Shown here piece by piece: positions 16,650 to 24,218 of a stretch of 64,000 nucleotides of DNA. The translations under genes were made by a program, and so were the position numbers. A model generated the notes under the pieces. That model searched no databases, was not told where the DNA came from, and was given only the letters and a program-made list of their open reading frames with translations. The DNA comes from Haloferax denitrificans ATCC 35960 (GTDB lineage: Archaea; Halobacteriota; Halobacteria; Halobacteriales; Haloferacaceae). Numbering within the stretch: the first letter of the stretch is position 1; every line of letters begins with the position of its first letter. The stretch lies in the NCBI RefSeq assembly GCF_000337795.1, contig NZ_AOLP01000009.1, positions 248,001 through 312,000 of the forward strand. The letters run 5' to 3'.

Positions 16650-17546
16650 TTACTTCCGCATCGGGTAGTCCTGCGCGAACACGTCGTCCACGAGGAGGTC
16701 GTCGTCGCCCGCGTCGGCGTCCGTACCCGCCTCGGCCGCGGGGCTGACGCTCCCGGTTCGGTAGCCGTGGAGGTCGAGCGTGACGTGGTCGAAGCCGGCG
16801 TCCTTCAGGTGGTCGCGGGCGGCGCGGACGAAGTCGGTGTCGAGCGCGCGGTCGAGTTCCTCCGGCGCGACCTCGATGCGGGCGAGGCCGTCGTGGTCGC
16901 GGACGCGGAACTGCTCGAAGCCCCACGTCCGGAGAATCGTCTCGGCGCGTTCGACCCGCGAGAGCCGTTCCTCGGTGACTTCGAGCCCGGTCGGAATCCG
17001 CGAGGAGAGACAGGCCATCGAGGGCTTGTCGGCGACCGACAGGTCGTAGTCGTCGGCGATGGCGCGGACCTCCTCTTTCGTGATGTCGTGGGCGAGAAGC
17101 GGCGACAGCACCTCTAACTCCTCGACGGCGCGGAGGCCGGGGCGGTGGCCCTCGCCGGGGTCCGAGGCGTTGGTCCCGTCGCAGACGGCCTCGATGCCGC
17201 GGTCGCGGGCGGCCTCGTACATCCGGCCGAGGCGCATCGTCCGGCAGTGGTAACACCGGTCGTCGTCGTTGGCGACGAAGTCGGGGTTGTCCAACTCGGA
17301 GAACTCGACGGTCAGGTGTTCGATGCCGATTTCCTCGGCGACGCGCCTCGCGTCGTCCAACTCGGCGTCCGGCAGGGTCTCGCTTTTCGCGGTGCAGGCG
17401 ACCGCGTCGTCGCCGAGCGCCTCGTGGGCGAGTGCGGCGACCACGCTGGAGTCCACGCCGCCCGAAAAGGCGATGAGGACGCTCTCGCGCTCCGCGAGCG
17501 CCTCGCGTACTTCGTCGGCCTTCGCCGCGACGTCTCGCTCGCTCAT
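16650..17546 (-). CDS. larE: ATP-dependent sacrificial sulfur transferase LarE
   Basis: A 298-residue PP-loop enzyme that transfers sulfur from its own or cluster-bound source to make the nickel-pincer nucleotide cofactor of lactate racemase LarA. The ATP PP-loop is FSGGVDSSVVAAL (residues about 25-37); CYHC near residue 98 and the Cys in SMACLSSRIPTG near residue 180 correspond to sulfur-donor or cluster-binding positions of the family. Start ATG at 17546 gives a normal-length protein. LarB, another enzyme of the pathway, is at 22685. LarA and LarC are not in the window. Confidence 0.92.
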   Translation of the reverse strand: MSERDVAAKADEVREALAERESVLIAFSGGVDSSVVAALAHEALGDDAVACTAKSETLPDAELDDARRVAEEIGIEHLTVEFSELDNPDFVANDDDRCYHCRTMRLGRMYEAARDRGIEAVCDGTNASDPGEGHRPGLRAVEELEVLSPLLAHDITKEEVRAIADDYDLSVADKPSMACLSSRIPTGLEVTEERLSRVERAETILRTWGFEQFRVRDHDGLARIEVAPEELDRALDTDFVRAARDHLKDAGFDHVTLDLHGYRTGSVSPAAEAGTDADAGDDDLLVDDVFAQDYPMRK

Positions 17547-17724
17547 GGCCTTCCTTCCCGGCCGACGGGCAAAAGCCCCTCGCCCCCGGCGCGAACGACC
17601 GCGAAGGCCGGACGCGCCGGCGAACCGGCCGCGACAGGCGCTCTCTCGGCGGGCGCGACCCGCGCGTCGTCCCGCGGTCACCACCCCGCGACTTTTTGTC
17701 CTATGCCGCGATAGGTCCGCCCGA

Positions 17725-19719
17725 ATGGACTTCGAGACCATCCCGGGCGTCGGCGAGAAGACCGCCGCCGCGCTCGCGGAACTCGACGACGCCGAGCGAG
17801 CGCTCACCGACGGCGACGTGGCGGCGCTCGCGCGGGCACCGGGGCTCACGGAGGGCAGGGCGGCGGCCATCGCCCGCGGGGCGATTCGCCGCGACCACGA
17901 CGACCCCGGCGGCTTCCTCGCCACCGACCGCGCCTCGGAGATATACCGCGACGCGCTCGGCCTCCTGCAGGCGCGGACGGTCACGACGTACGCCGAGAAG
18001 CGACTGGAGACGCTGTTTCCCACCGGGTCGGCCTCGCGCATCGAGGAGGTCCGGGCGTTCGCCGCCGACGCGACCGACCTCGACCCCGACCCCGACGTGC
18101 TCGCGGCGCTGGCGGGCGTCGAACCCCTCGCGGACCCGAAGCCGCGTCGCGTCCGCGAGCGCTGTCTCGCCACCGCCGACGCGGAGCGCTACGCCGCCGC
18201 CAAGGAGGCGTTCCCCGAACTCTCCATCGAGGTCGTCGAGAACGGCCGCGACATCGCCGAACTCGCGCGGTCGTACTCGACGGTGGTCGTCCTCGACGAG
18301 TCGTTCGCCGGCATCGACGTCGAGGGCGACGTGCGCGTCCTCCCCGACGCCGCCGAGCGGACCGACGAGGTCGTCCCCGAGCGACTGCTCGCCTTCTTCG
18401 CCGCGAACCGCGAGGCCTTGCAGGCGGCCGCCGCGGTCCACGAAGTCGCCGGTCTCGACCCGCCGTGTGACCTCGCCGCCCTCCGCGACGCCCTCTCTCG
18501 GCTGGCCGACGACGGGACCGTCCTCGGCGACGACGAACTCGAACGCCTCTCGAACGCGGTGGACGACCTCGACACCGCCGTCTCGACCGCCGAGTCGGTC
18601 GCCAACGACCGCCTCCGCGACGTGATTCGAGAGCGCGACGTGACCATCGAGGGGACCGATTTCCTCTCGCTCGTCGAGCAGGGCGCGCGCGTCGACTCCC
18701 TGCTGTCGCGCGAACTCGAAGACGAGTTCGACGAGGCGCTGGCGGCCGCCCGAAACCACCTCGTCGAGTCGCTGTCGCTCCGCCCCGGCGAGGCCGACCT
18801 GACGGAGCGGGTGTTCCCCGAGGACCCGTCGTTCCCGCTCGGCCACGACGAGGACGCCGTCGGCCGGCTCCGAACCGAACTGAAGGCCGCCCGCGACCGC
18901 CGCGCCGCGAAGCTGAAAGCCGGCCTCGCCGCCGACCTCGGCCACCTGCGCGACCCCGTCGAGACGCTGGTCCGCGACGCGCTCGAACTCGACGTGCGCC
19001 TCGCCGTCTCGCGGTTCGCCCGCGACTTCGACTGCGTCTTCCCCGAGTTCACCGGCGCGGCCGGCGACGACGGTGCCGGGTCGTTCGCCATCGAGGCCGG
19101 CCGCTCGCCCCTCCTCGACGTGGACTTCGCGGACGTCGACCCCGTGGACTACGAGGTGTCGGGCGTCACGCTCCTGTCGGGCGTCAACAGCGGCGGCAAG
19201 ACCTCGACGCTCGATCTCGTGGGCCTCGTCGTCGTCCTCGCGCACATGGGGCTTCCCGTCCCCGCCGAGTCGGTCCGGCTCTCGCGGTTTTCCGAACTCC
19301 ACTACTACGCCAAGTCGCAGGGCACCCTCGACGCCGGCGCGTTCGAGAGCACGCTCCGCGACTTCGCCGCGCTCACCGACGGCGCGGCCGACCGACTCGT
19401 CCTCGTGGACGAACTGGAGAGCATCACCGAACCCGGCGCGTCGGCCAAAATCATCGCCGGCATCCTCGAAGAACTCGCCGAACAGGGCGCGGCCGCGGTG
19501 TTCGTCTCGCACCTCGCCGGCGGCATCCGCGAGGCGGCGGACGTGTCGGTCGCGGTCGACGGCATCGAGGCCGTCGGACTGGAGGACGGCGAACTCGTCG
19601 TCAACCGCTCGCCCGTGAAGGACCACCTCGCGCGCTCGACGCCGGAACTCATCGTGGAGAAACTGGCTGGCGAGAACGAGACGAGTTTCTACGGGCGACT
19701 GCTGGAGAAGTTCGACTGA
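17725..19719 (+). CDS. mutS5: MutS-family DNA mismatch/recombination ATPase with N-terminal helix-hairpin-helix
   Basis: A 664-residue protein with an HhH start (FETIPGVGEKTAAALAEL), a second HhH-like segment, a long helical clamp-like middle (about 230-430) and a C-terminal MutS ATPase domain: Walker A SGVNSGGKTS at about 485-494, then RLVLVDELESI (Walker B), and VFVSHLA (H-motif). It lacks MutS domain I, which reads mismatches, so it belongs to the MutS2/MutS5-like group active on branched DNA rather than classical MutS1. ATG 17725 sits just after TTTTTGTC and an appropriate TATA spacing. The final codons KFD plus TGA belong to a 29-base tandem repeat. Confidence 0.88.
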   Translation: MDFETIPGVGEKTAAALAELDDAERALTDGDVAALARAPGLTEGRAAAIARGAIRRDHDDPGGFLATDRASEIYRDALGLLQARTVTTYAEKRLETLFPTGSASRIEEVRAFAADATDLDPDPDVLAALAGVEPLADPKPRRVRERCLATADAERYAAAKEAFPELSIEVVENGRDIAELARSYSTVVVLDESFAGIDVEGDVRVLPDAAERTDEVVPERLLAFFAANREALQAAAAVHEVAGLDPPCDLAALRDALSRLADDGTVLGDDELERLSNAVDDLDTAVSTAESVANDRLRDVIRERDVTIEGTDFLSLVEQGARVDSLLSRELEDEFDEALAAARNHLVESLSLRPGEADLTERVFPEDPSFPLGHDEDAVGRLRTELKAARDRRAAKLKAGLAADLGHLRDPVETLVRDALELDVRLAVSRFARDFDCVFPEFTGAAGDDGAGSFAIEAGRSPLLDVDFADVDPVDYEVSGVTLLSGVNSGGKTSTLDLVGLVVVLAHMGLPVPAESVRLSRFSELHYYAKSQGTLDAGAFESTLRDFAALTDGAADRLVLVDELESITEPGASAKIIAGILEELAEQGAAAVFVSHLAGGIREAADVSVAVDGIEAVGLEDGELVVNRSPVKDHLARSTPELIVEKLAGENETSFYGRLLEKFD

Positions 19720-19850
19720 TTCGACCGTCTGTGGCGATGTTCGACTGACGCGGCCGTCTGTGGCGATGTTCGACTGACGCGGCCGTCTGTGGCGATGTTC
19801 GACTGACGCGGCCGTCTGTGGCGATGTTCGACTGACGTGGTCGCCCGCGG
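19711..19850 (+). repeat. 29-base tandem repeat overlapping the mutS5 stop codon
   Basis: The 9-mer TTCGACTGA recurs at 19711, 19740, 19769, 19798 and 19827, exactly every 29 bases. Copies 2, 3 and 4 are identical; copy 1 contains the last two sense codons and stop of the MutS-family gene and differs slightly; copy 5 decays after about 10 bases. Units abut without unique spacers, so this is not a CRISPR. Probably a minisatellite generated by duplication of the gene's end. Confidence 0.95.
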
Positions 19851-19889
19851 CGACACACGATTTATCTTGGCCCGCCGACAACTCCGCCC

Positions 19890-20159
19890 GTGCCCTCCGA
19901 CTCGCTCTCCCCCGAGGAACGACAGCAGTACGATCTCGTCTACCACGCCACGAAGAACGCCCTCTGGGACGTGCTCGGGACCGCCGTCTACCTGGTGTTT
20001 CTGGTGTTCGGCGGGTTCCTCGTGCTGTTCGTCTTCGTGCTTCCGGCGCTTAGTGCGCTCTCGCGGACCGGTGGGACGCCGGTCGCCCTCGGTATCGGCG
20101 CAGTCGGACTGCTCCTACTCGTCGCCATCGGCTACCGACTCGTTCGGCTCCTCCAGTAG
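19890..20159 (+). CDS. Small two-span membrane protein, unknown
   Basis: An 89-residue protein with a charged N-terminus (SPEERQQYDLVYHATKNALWD) and two strong membrane helices (about residues 34-56 and 66-86). GTG start at 19890 is supported by GATTTATC at 19859-19866, giving a leaderless transcript. It resembles haloarchaeal short membrane proteins of undefined family. It stands between the mutS5 repeat and orc1/cdc6, on the same strand as both. Confidence 0.65.
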   Translation: MPSDSLSPEERQQYDLVYHATKNALWDVLGTAVYLVFLVFGGFLVLFVFVLPALSALSRTGGTPVALGIGAVGLLLLVAIGYRLVRLLQ

Positions 20160-20310
20160 GCGACGCCCCGATTCGTGAGTTCCCACCGGACCGCGGCGAC
20201 GACGGCGACCGCCTCTCGCGGGCGGGTGCGAGCGAGCCGACGCCCGTCTGTCCCCCGTCGGACGCCGGCGCGGTAAACGATTAAGTCCCCCGCGCGTGGT
20301 ACTTCACTCG

Positions 20311-21435
20311 ATGAGGGAGGACCCCGAAGAGGGGATGCTGTCGTGGGACGAGACGGTGTTCCGCGACGAACACGTCTTCGAAATCGACCACGTTCCGGAG
20401 ACGTTCAACCACCGCGAGAGCCAACTGCGGAGCCTGAAGTACGCGCTTCGGCCCGCGGTCCGCGGCTCTCGCCCCCTGAACACGATGGTGCGTGGTCCGC
20501 CGGGGACGGGCAAGACCACCGCGGTCCAGAAGCTGTTCGGCGAGTTGGGCACGCAGTCGGGCGTCCGGACCGTCCGGGTGAACTGCCAGGTCGACTCGAC
20601 GCGCTACGCGGTGTTCTCGCGGGTCTTCGAGCACATCTTCGAGTACGAACCCCCGTCGTCGGGTATCTCGTTCAAGAAGCTGTTCGGCCAGATAACCGAC
20701 CGCCTCGTCGAGGACGACGAGGTGCTCGTCGTCGCGCTCGACGACGTGAACTACCTGTTTTACGAGAACGAGGCCTCCGACACGCTCTACTCGCTGTTGC
20801 GCGCCCACGAGGCGCACTCCGGCGCGCGCATCGGCGTCATCATCATCTCGTCGGACCTCTCGCTCGACGTCATCGACGAACTCGACGGGCGCGTCCAGAG
20901 CGTCTTCCGGCCCGAGGAGGTGTTCTTCCCCCGCTACGACGTGGACGAAATCGTCGACATCCTCCGCGGCCGGTCGAAGCGCGGCTTCCACGAGGACGTC
21001 ATCGGCACGCCCGAACTCGACCAAGTCGCGGAGTTCACCGCCGACAGCGGCGACCTCCGGGTCGGCATCGACCTGCTCCGCCGCGCCGGTCTCCACGCCG
21101 AGATGCGCGCCTCCCGCACCGTCGACATGGAGGACGTGGAGGCGGCCTACGACAAGTCGAAGTACGTCCACCTCTCGCGGTGTCTGCAGGGGCTTTCGGA
21201 CCCCGAACGCGAGCTCGTCCGGGTCGTCGCCGAGTACGACGGCGAGCGCGCCGGCGAGGTTTACGAGGCGTTCAACGAGGAGACCGGTCTCGGTTACACG
21301 CGCTACTCCGAGCTCGTGAACAAACTGGACCAACTGGGCGTCATCGAGGCGCGCTACACCGAAATCGAGGGACGGGGTCGGACCCGCGCCATCTCGCTCG
21401 CCTACGACGCGGACGCCGTCTTGGACCGCCTCTGA
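20311..21435 (+). CDS. cdc6: Orc1/Cdc6 family replication initiator
   Basis: A 374-residue AAA+ initiator/origin-binding protein. Walker A is RGPPGTGKTT (residues about 61-70), Walker B VVALDDVNYLF, sensor 1 VIIISSDLS, an arginine-containing sensor-2 helix DLRVGIDLLRRAGLHAEM, and a C-terminal winged helix (residues about 290-370) that binds origin repeats. ATG 20311 is chosen over GTG 20296 because TTAAG at 20281-20285 predicts transcription to begin near 20309. I see no adjoining origin-recognition-box repeats or long A+T-rich stretch, so this paralogue may act at a remote origin or have another role. Confidence 0.93.
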   Translation: MREDPEEGMLSWDETVFRDEHVFEIDHVPETFNHRESQLRSLKYALRPAVRGSRPLNTMVRGPPGTGKTTAVQKLFGELGTQSGVRTVRVNCQVDSTRYAVFSRVFEHIFEYEPPSSGISFKKLFGQITDRLVEDDEVLVVALDDVNYLFYENEASDTLYSLLRAHEAHSGARIGVIIISSDLSLDVIDELDGRVQSVFRPEEVFFPRYDVDEIVDILRGRSKRGFHEDVIGTPELDQVAEFTADSGDLRVGIDLLRRAGLHAEMRASRTVDMEDVEAAYDKSKYVHLSRCLQGLSDPERELVRVVAEYDGERAGEVYEAFNEETGLGYTRYSELVNKLDQLGVIEARYTEIEGRGRTRAISLAYDADAVLDRL

Positions 21436-21495
21436 GGGCGTCTCGCCCGCCCCGTTTCAGGACCATTTTTACTCGCCGGCCGAGTCGGCTGAGCC

Positions 21496-22188
21496 ATGAA
21501 GACTACCGGCGGAACCGACGCGCAGAAGCGCCGAGCCGCGGCCGCGGCGGTCGAAGCGGTCGAAAACGGGACCGTCGTCGGCCTCGGAACCGGCAGTACC
21601 ACCGCGTTCGCCATCCGCGCCATCGGCGACCGCGTCGCCGACGGCCTCGACGTTCGGGGCGTCCCGACCTCCTTCGCGGCCCGCGAACTCGCCCGCGAGT
21701 GCGGCATCCCCGTCGCCGACCTCGACGAAGTCGACGCCATCGACCTCGCTATCGACGGGGCCGACGAGGTGGCGACGACCGACGGCGCGCTCGTCAAGGG
21801 CGGCGGCGCGGCCCACGCCCGCGAGAAAGTGGTCGACGCCTTCGCCGACCGGTTCCTCGTCGTCGCGGACCCCTCGAAGACCGCCGAAACGCTCTCGCAC
21901 GCCGTCCCCATCGAGGTGCTCCCGTCGGCGCGGACGACCGTCTCAGCGGGCGTCTCGGACCTCGGCGGCGAGGCGACGCTCCGCCGCGCCGAGCGCAAGG
22001 ACGGCCCCGTCGTCACCGACAACGGGAACCTCGTTCTCGACTGCGACTTCGGCGCGGTTTCGGACCCCGAGTCGCTCGCGACCGACCTCGCGTCGCTCCC
22101 CGGCGCGGTCGAACACGGCCTGTTCGTCGGCCTCGCGGACGCGGTCTACGTCGGCACCGACGACGGCGTCGACGTCACCGAATACTGA
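21496..22188 (+). CDS. rpiA: Ribose-5-phosphate isomerase A
   Basis: A 230-residue enzyme interconverting ribose 5-phosphate and ribulose 5-phosphate. Signature loops are present: GTVVGLGTGSTTAFAIRA (phosphate binding), DLAIDGADEV (catalytic Asp pair), and LVKGGGAAHAREK (Lys/Gly loop with catalytic Glu). The ATG follows TTTTTAC at 21464-21470 by a leaderless distance. It ends before two tandem hairpin sequences and is convergent with the histone-fold gene. In haloarchaea this step supplies ribose 5-phosphate for PRPP (a prs gene is also in the window). Confidence 0.95.
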   Translation: MKTTGGTDAQKRRAAAAAVEAVENGTVVGLGTGSTTAFAIRAIGDRVADGLDVRGVPTSFAARELARECGIPVADLDEVDAIDLAIDGADEVATTDGALVKGGGAAHAREKVVDAFADRFLVVADPSKTAETLSHAVPIEVLPSARTTVSAGVSDLGGEATLRRAERKDGPVVTDNGNLVLDCDFGAVSDPESLATDLASLPGAVEHGLFVGLADAVYVGTDDGVDVTEY

Positions 22189-22195
22189 CTCGATT

Positions 22196-22252
22196 GGTCC
22201 GGCGCTCGAACGGACCTGCGGCAGACCGGGTGGTCCGGCGCTCGAACGGACA
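22196..22252. repeat. Duplicated hairpin after rpiA
   Basis: The 20-mer GGTCCGGCGCTCGAACGGAC occurs at 22196-22215 and 22232-22251, 36 bases apart. Each copy is itself a potential hairpin: GGTCCG pairs with CGGACC (first copy full, second copy one base short). Two equal stem-loops in the convergent gap suggest a terminator, a processing site or a protein-binding site. Confidence 0.75.
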
Positions 22253-22332
22253 CCGCCGACAGACTCGATTTGCGGGACACAGCCGGCGCTCACCGGCCGG
22301 CGATAAAAGAACGAGAGGTCTAAAGACCGAGT

Positions 22333-22500
22333 TTACAGGTCGCGGGGCTGGACCGTCTTACGGTCGTTCTGCTCAGCGCGGCGAGCAGCGTCTTCGAGAA
22401 GCTCCTTGACTTCCTCGTCGAGAGCGTCGTAGAAGTCCGAGGCCACGTTCTTGTCCTTGAGCGCTTCCTTGACGGCTGCCTTGACAATGAGGTCTGCCAT
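22333..22500 (-). CDS. 55-residue histone-fold (CBF/NF-Y-like) small protein
   Basis: MADLIVKAAVKEALKDKNVAS begins a 55-residue protein whose second half, from ALDEEVKELLEDAARRAEQN through RKTVQPRDL, matches alpha2-loop-alpha3 start of archaeal histones, where the equivalent is RKTVKxxDI. It resembles the DUF1931/histone-like family conserved in haloarchaea. It is acidic, so ordinary DNA wrapping is doubtful; a structural or transcription-factor role is possible. An excellent TATA (TTTATTAAA, complement of 22524-22532) is 28 bases before the ATG, indicating strong leaderless expression. Convergent with rpiA. Confidence 0.8.
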   Translation of the reverse strand: MADLIVKAAVKEALKDKNVASDFYDALDEEVKELLEDAARRAEQNDRKTVQPRDL

Positions 22501-22684
22501 ACAGAATGTCCTACCGATTCTCCTTTAATAAACTTTCCTATATTGGACGTTAATACCGCCGGATTTGGGGGTTATGGCGCTTCTATGAGGACGGATTTAT
22601 CGGGAACAATCTCCACTTATATATGCTTTATCCTCGCGAGGGCGGAACGACGGGTATGAGTACGCCTCGGGCCAACGTGCGGCC
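22501..22684. promoter_or_regulatory. Divergent promoter region: histone-fold gene and larB
   Basis: An A+T-rich spacer. Read leftwards it has TTTATTAAA at 22524-22532 for the histone-fold gene. Read rightwards it has TTATATAT at 22617-22624 followed by GCTTTATCC for larB, which would leave a leader of roughly 35 bases. No other feature seen. Confidence 0.6.
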
Positions 22685-23446
22685 ATGCGCGACATCTTGG
22701 AGGCGGTCGCGGACGGTTCGCTCTCGCCCGCCGAGGCCGAGGTACGACTCTCCGGGTACGCGACGACCGACGCCGGGCGGTTCGACGCCGCCAGAGAGAC
22801 GCGGCGCGGCGTCCCCGAAGCGATTCTGGCAGAGGGAAAAACCCCCGACGAGACGGCGACGCTGGCCGTCGCGGCGGTCGAGACCAGCGGTCGGGCGCTC
22901 GTCACCCGGGCAGACACCGCCCACGCCGAGGCCGTCGCCGACGCCCTCCCGGACGCCGACATCGACCGCGACGCCCGGGCGAAGACAATCGTCGCGGCCG
23001 CGCCGGAGTTCGAGCGCCCCGACCTCGACGCGACCGTCGCCATCGCCACCGGCGGCACCTCCGACGCCGAGGCCGCGGGCGAGGCGGCCGCCGTCCTCCG
23101 CGAGATGGGCGCGGACGTCGAGCGAATCGAGGACGTGGGCGTCGCCCACCTCGGCCGCGTGCTCGACCACCTCGACACGCTCCGCGAGGCCGACGTGGTC
23201 GTCGTCGCCGCCGGCCGCGAAGGCGCGCTTCCGACCGTCGTCGCCGGTCTCGTCGATACGCCGGTCATCGGCCTCCCCGTCTCGACGGGCTACGGCCACG
23301 GCGGCGACGGCGAGGCCGCCGTCCTCGGGATGCTCCAGTCGTGTACCGTCCTCTCCACGGTGAACGTCGACGCCGGCTACATCGCCGGCGCGCAGGCCGG
23401 ACTCATCGCCCGCGCGGTCGCCGACGCCCGCGACGCCGACGCCTGA
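22685..23446 (+). CDS. larB: Nickel-pincer cofactor biosynthesis protein LarB
   Basis: A 253-residue carboxylase/hydrolase of the lactate-racemase cofactor pathway: it carboxylates nicotinic acid adenine dinucleotide and releases AMP. The C-terminal half is PurE-like (ATGGTSDAEAAGEAA, VVVVAAGREGALPTVVAGL, VIGLPVSTGYGHGGDGEAAVLGML), the N-terminus (RDILEAVADGSLSPAEAEVRL) is the LarB-specific region. The ATG at 22685 starts the conserved N-terminus; an ATG at 22656 is out of frame. It shares the pathway with larE at 16650 but is not in an operon with it. Confidence 0.92.
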   Translation: MRDILEAVADGSLSPAEAEVRLSGYATTDAGRFDAARETRRGVPEAILAEGKTPDETATLAVAAVETSGRALVTRADTAHAEAVADALPDADIDRDARAKTIVAAAPEFERPDLDATVAIATGGTSDAEAAGEAAAVLREMGADVERIEDVGVAHLGRVLDHLDTLREADVVVVAAGREGALPTVVAGLVDTPVIGLPVSTGYGHGGDGEAAVLGMLQSCTVLSTVNVDAGYIAGAQAGLIARAVADARDADA

Positions 23447-23592
23447 CTGGGCGCTGTAGACACGCCTGAACGGCGGCAGTTGTCCCTCCGTGGTCGTGCG
23501 CGATTTCGCGTGCGTACGCACACGCGCGAAGCCCTCATATGGGTGGGGTACCGTGTAACATACACCGGCTCGGTGGCTGCCGGACCGCAACA

Positions 23593-23742
23593 ATGCCAGT
23601 CTGTGACCACTGCGGGTCACACGTCTCCGAGCGCTTCGCACGCGTGTTCGCCGACAAGGACGGTCAGGTTCTCGCCTGCCCCAACTGCTCGGCGAACGCG
23701 GGTATCGCGGAGGTCGCTCGACAGCGTGCCCGCACTGCATGA
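23593..23742 (+). CDS. Small CPxCG-type zinc-finger protein (DUF7563-like)
   Basis: A 49-residue protein, MPVCDHCGSHVSERFARVF..., with CDHCG and CPNC about 25 residues apart, enough for one zinc-finger. I associate this pattern with the haloarchaeal DUF7563 family; function unknown. ATG 23593 begins the conserved part; the frame is open to 23539 but that stretch looks non-coding. A GTAACATACA element near 23554-23563 is a possible TATA box. The preceding 146 bases hold no other gene. Confidence 0.72.
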   Translation: MPVCDHCGSHVSERFARVFADKDGQVLACPNCSANAGIAEVARQRARTA

Positions 23743-23836
23743 CCACTGAAGCGACAAAAGACCACCACGCGAAGCCAACTCCTCGTGCGCGAGGTCGGGC
23801 GCAGGGTTCATACCCGCGCCCCTGAACCACTCTCTC

Positions 23837-24076
23837 GTGCACTTCGTCTACGTCATCGAGTGTAGCGACGGCTCGCTGTACACCGGATACACGACCGACG
23901 TGGAGCGACGCGTCGCGGAGCACGAAGCCGGCGAGGGCGCGAAGTACACCCGCGGCCGGACCCCGGTCGAACTCGTCCACGTCGAGGAGTTCGACTCGAA
24001 GTCGGCCGCGATGTCCCGCGAGTACGAGATTAAACAGCTCCGCCGCCGGGAGAAACAACGCCTCGTCGAGTCGTGA
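23837..24076 (+). CDS. GIY-YIG nuclease family protein (UPF0213/YhbQ type)
   Basis: A 79-residue single-domain GIY-YIG protein: the two motifs appear as FVYVIECSDGSLYTGYTTD, with the conserved Arg in ERRVAEH and the Glu in MSREYEIKQL. Standalone proteins of this size (YhbQ-like) have nuclease or DNA-repair roles in bacteria. GTG start at 23837 is indicated by the sharp beginning of homology-like sequence and a TTCATACC element about 26 bases upstream (leaderless). Confidence 0.85.
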   Translation: MHFVYVIECSDGSLYTGYTTDVERRVAEHEAGEGAKYTRGRTPVELVHVEEFDSKSAAMSREYEIKQLRRREKQRLVES

Positions 24077-24218
24077 GCGCGTCGGAGCCGCGTCGTGGTC
24101 GCGTCGCGGTCGCGGTCGCGGTTCTCGCCGGGTCCTTCCACTGTCGCCCCGCCGAGATGTGCCCCGAATCTGTTCGCTCGTAACGTAGTTTTTTGCCCCG
24201 CCGCGGAGTGGTGCGCGT

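Noticed and set aside
19711-19850. CRISPR array from regularly spaced 29-base repeats
   Set aside because: Units are contiguous, with no unique spacers, no leader and no cas genes nearby.
17701-19881. 726-codon antisense frame over mutS5
   Set aside because: Composition shadow of the sense gene; no domain, no promoter.
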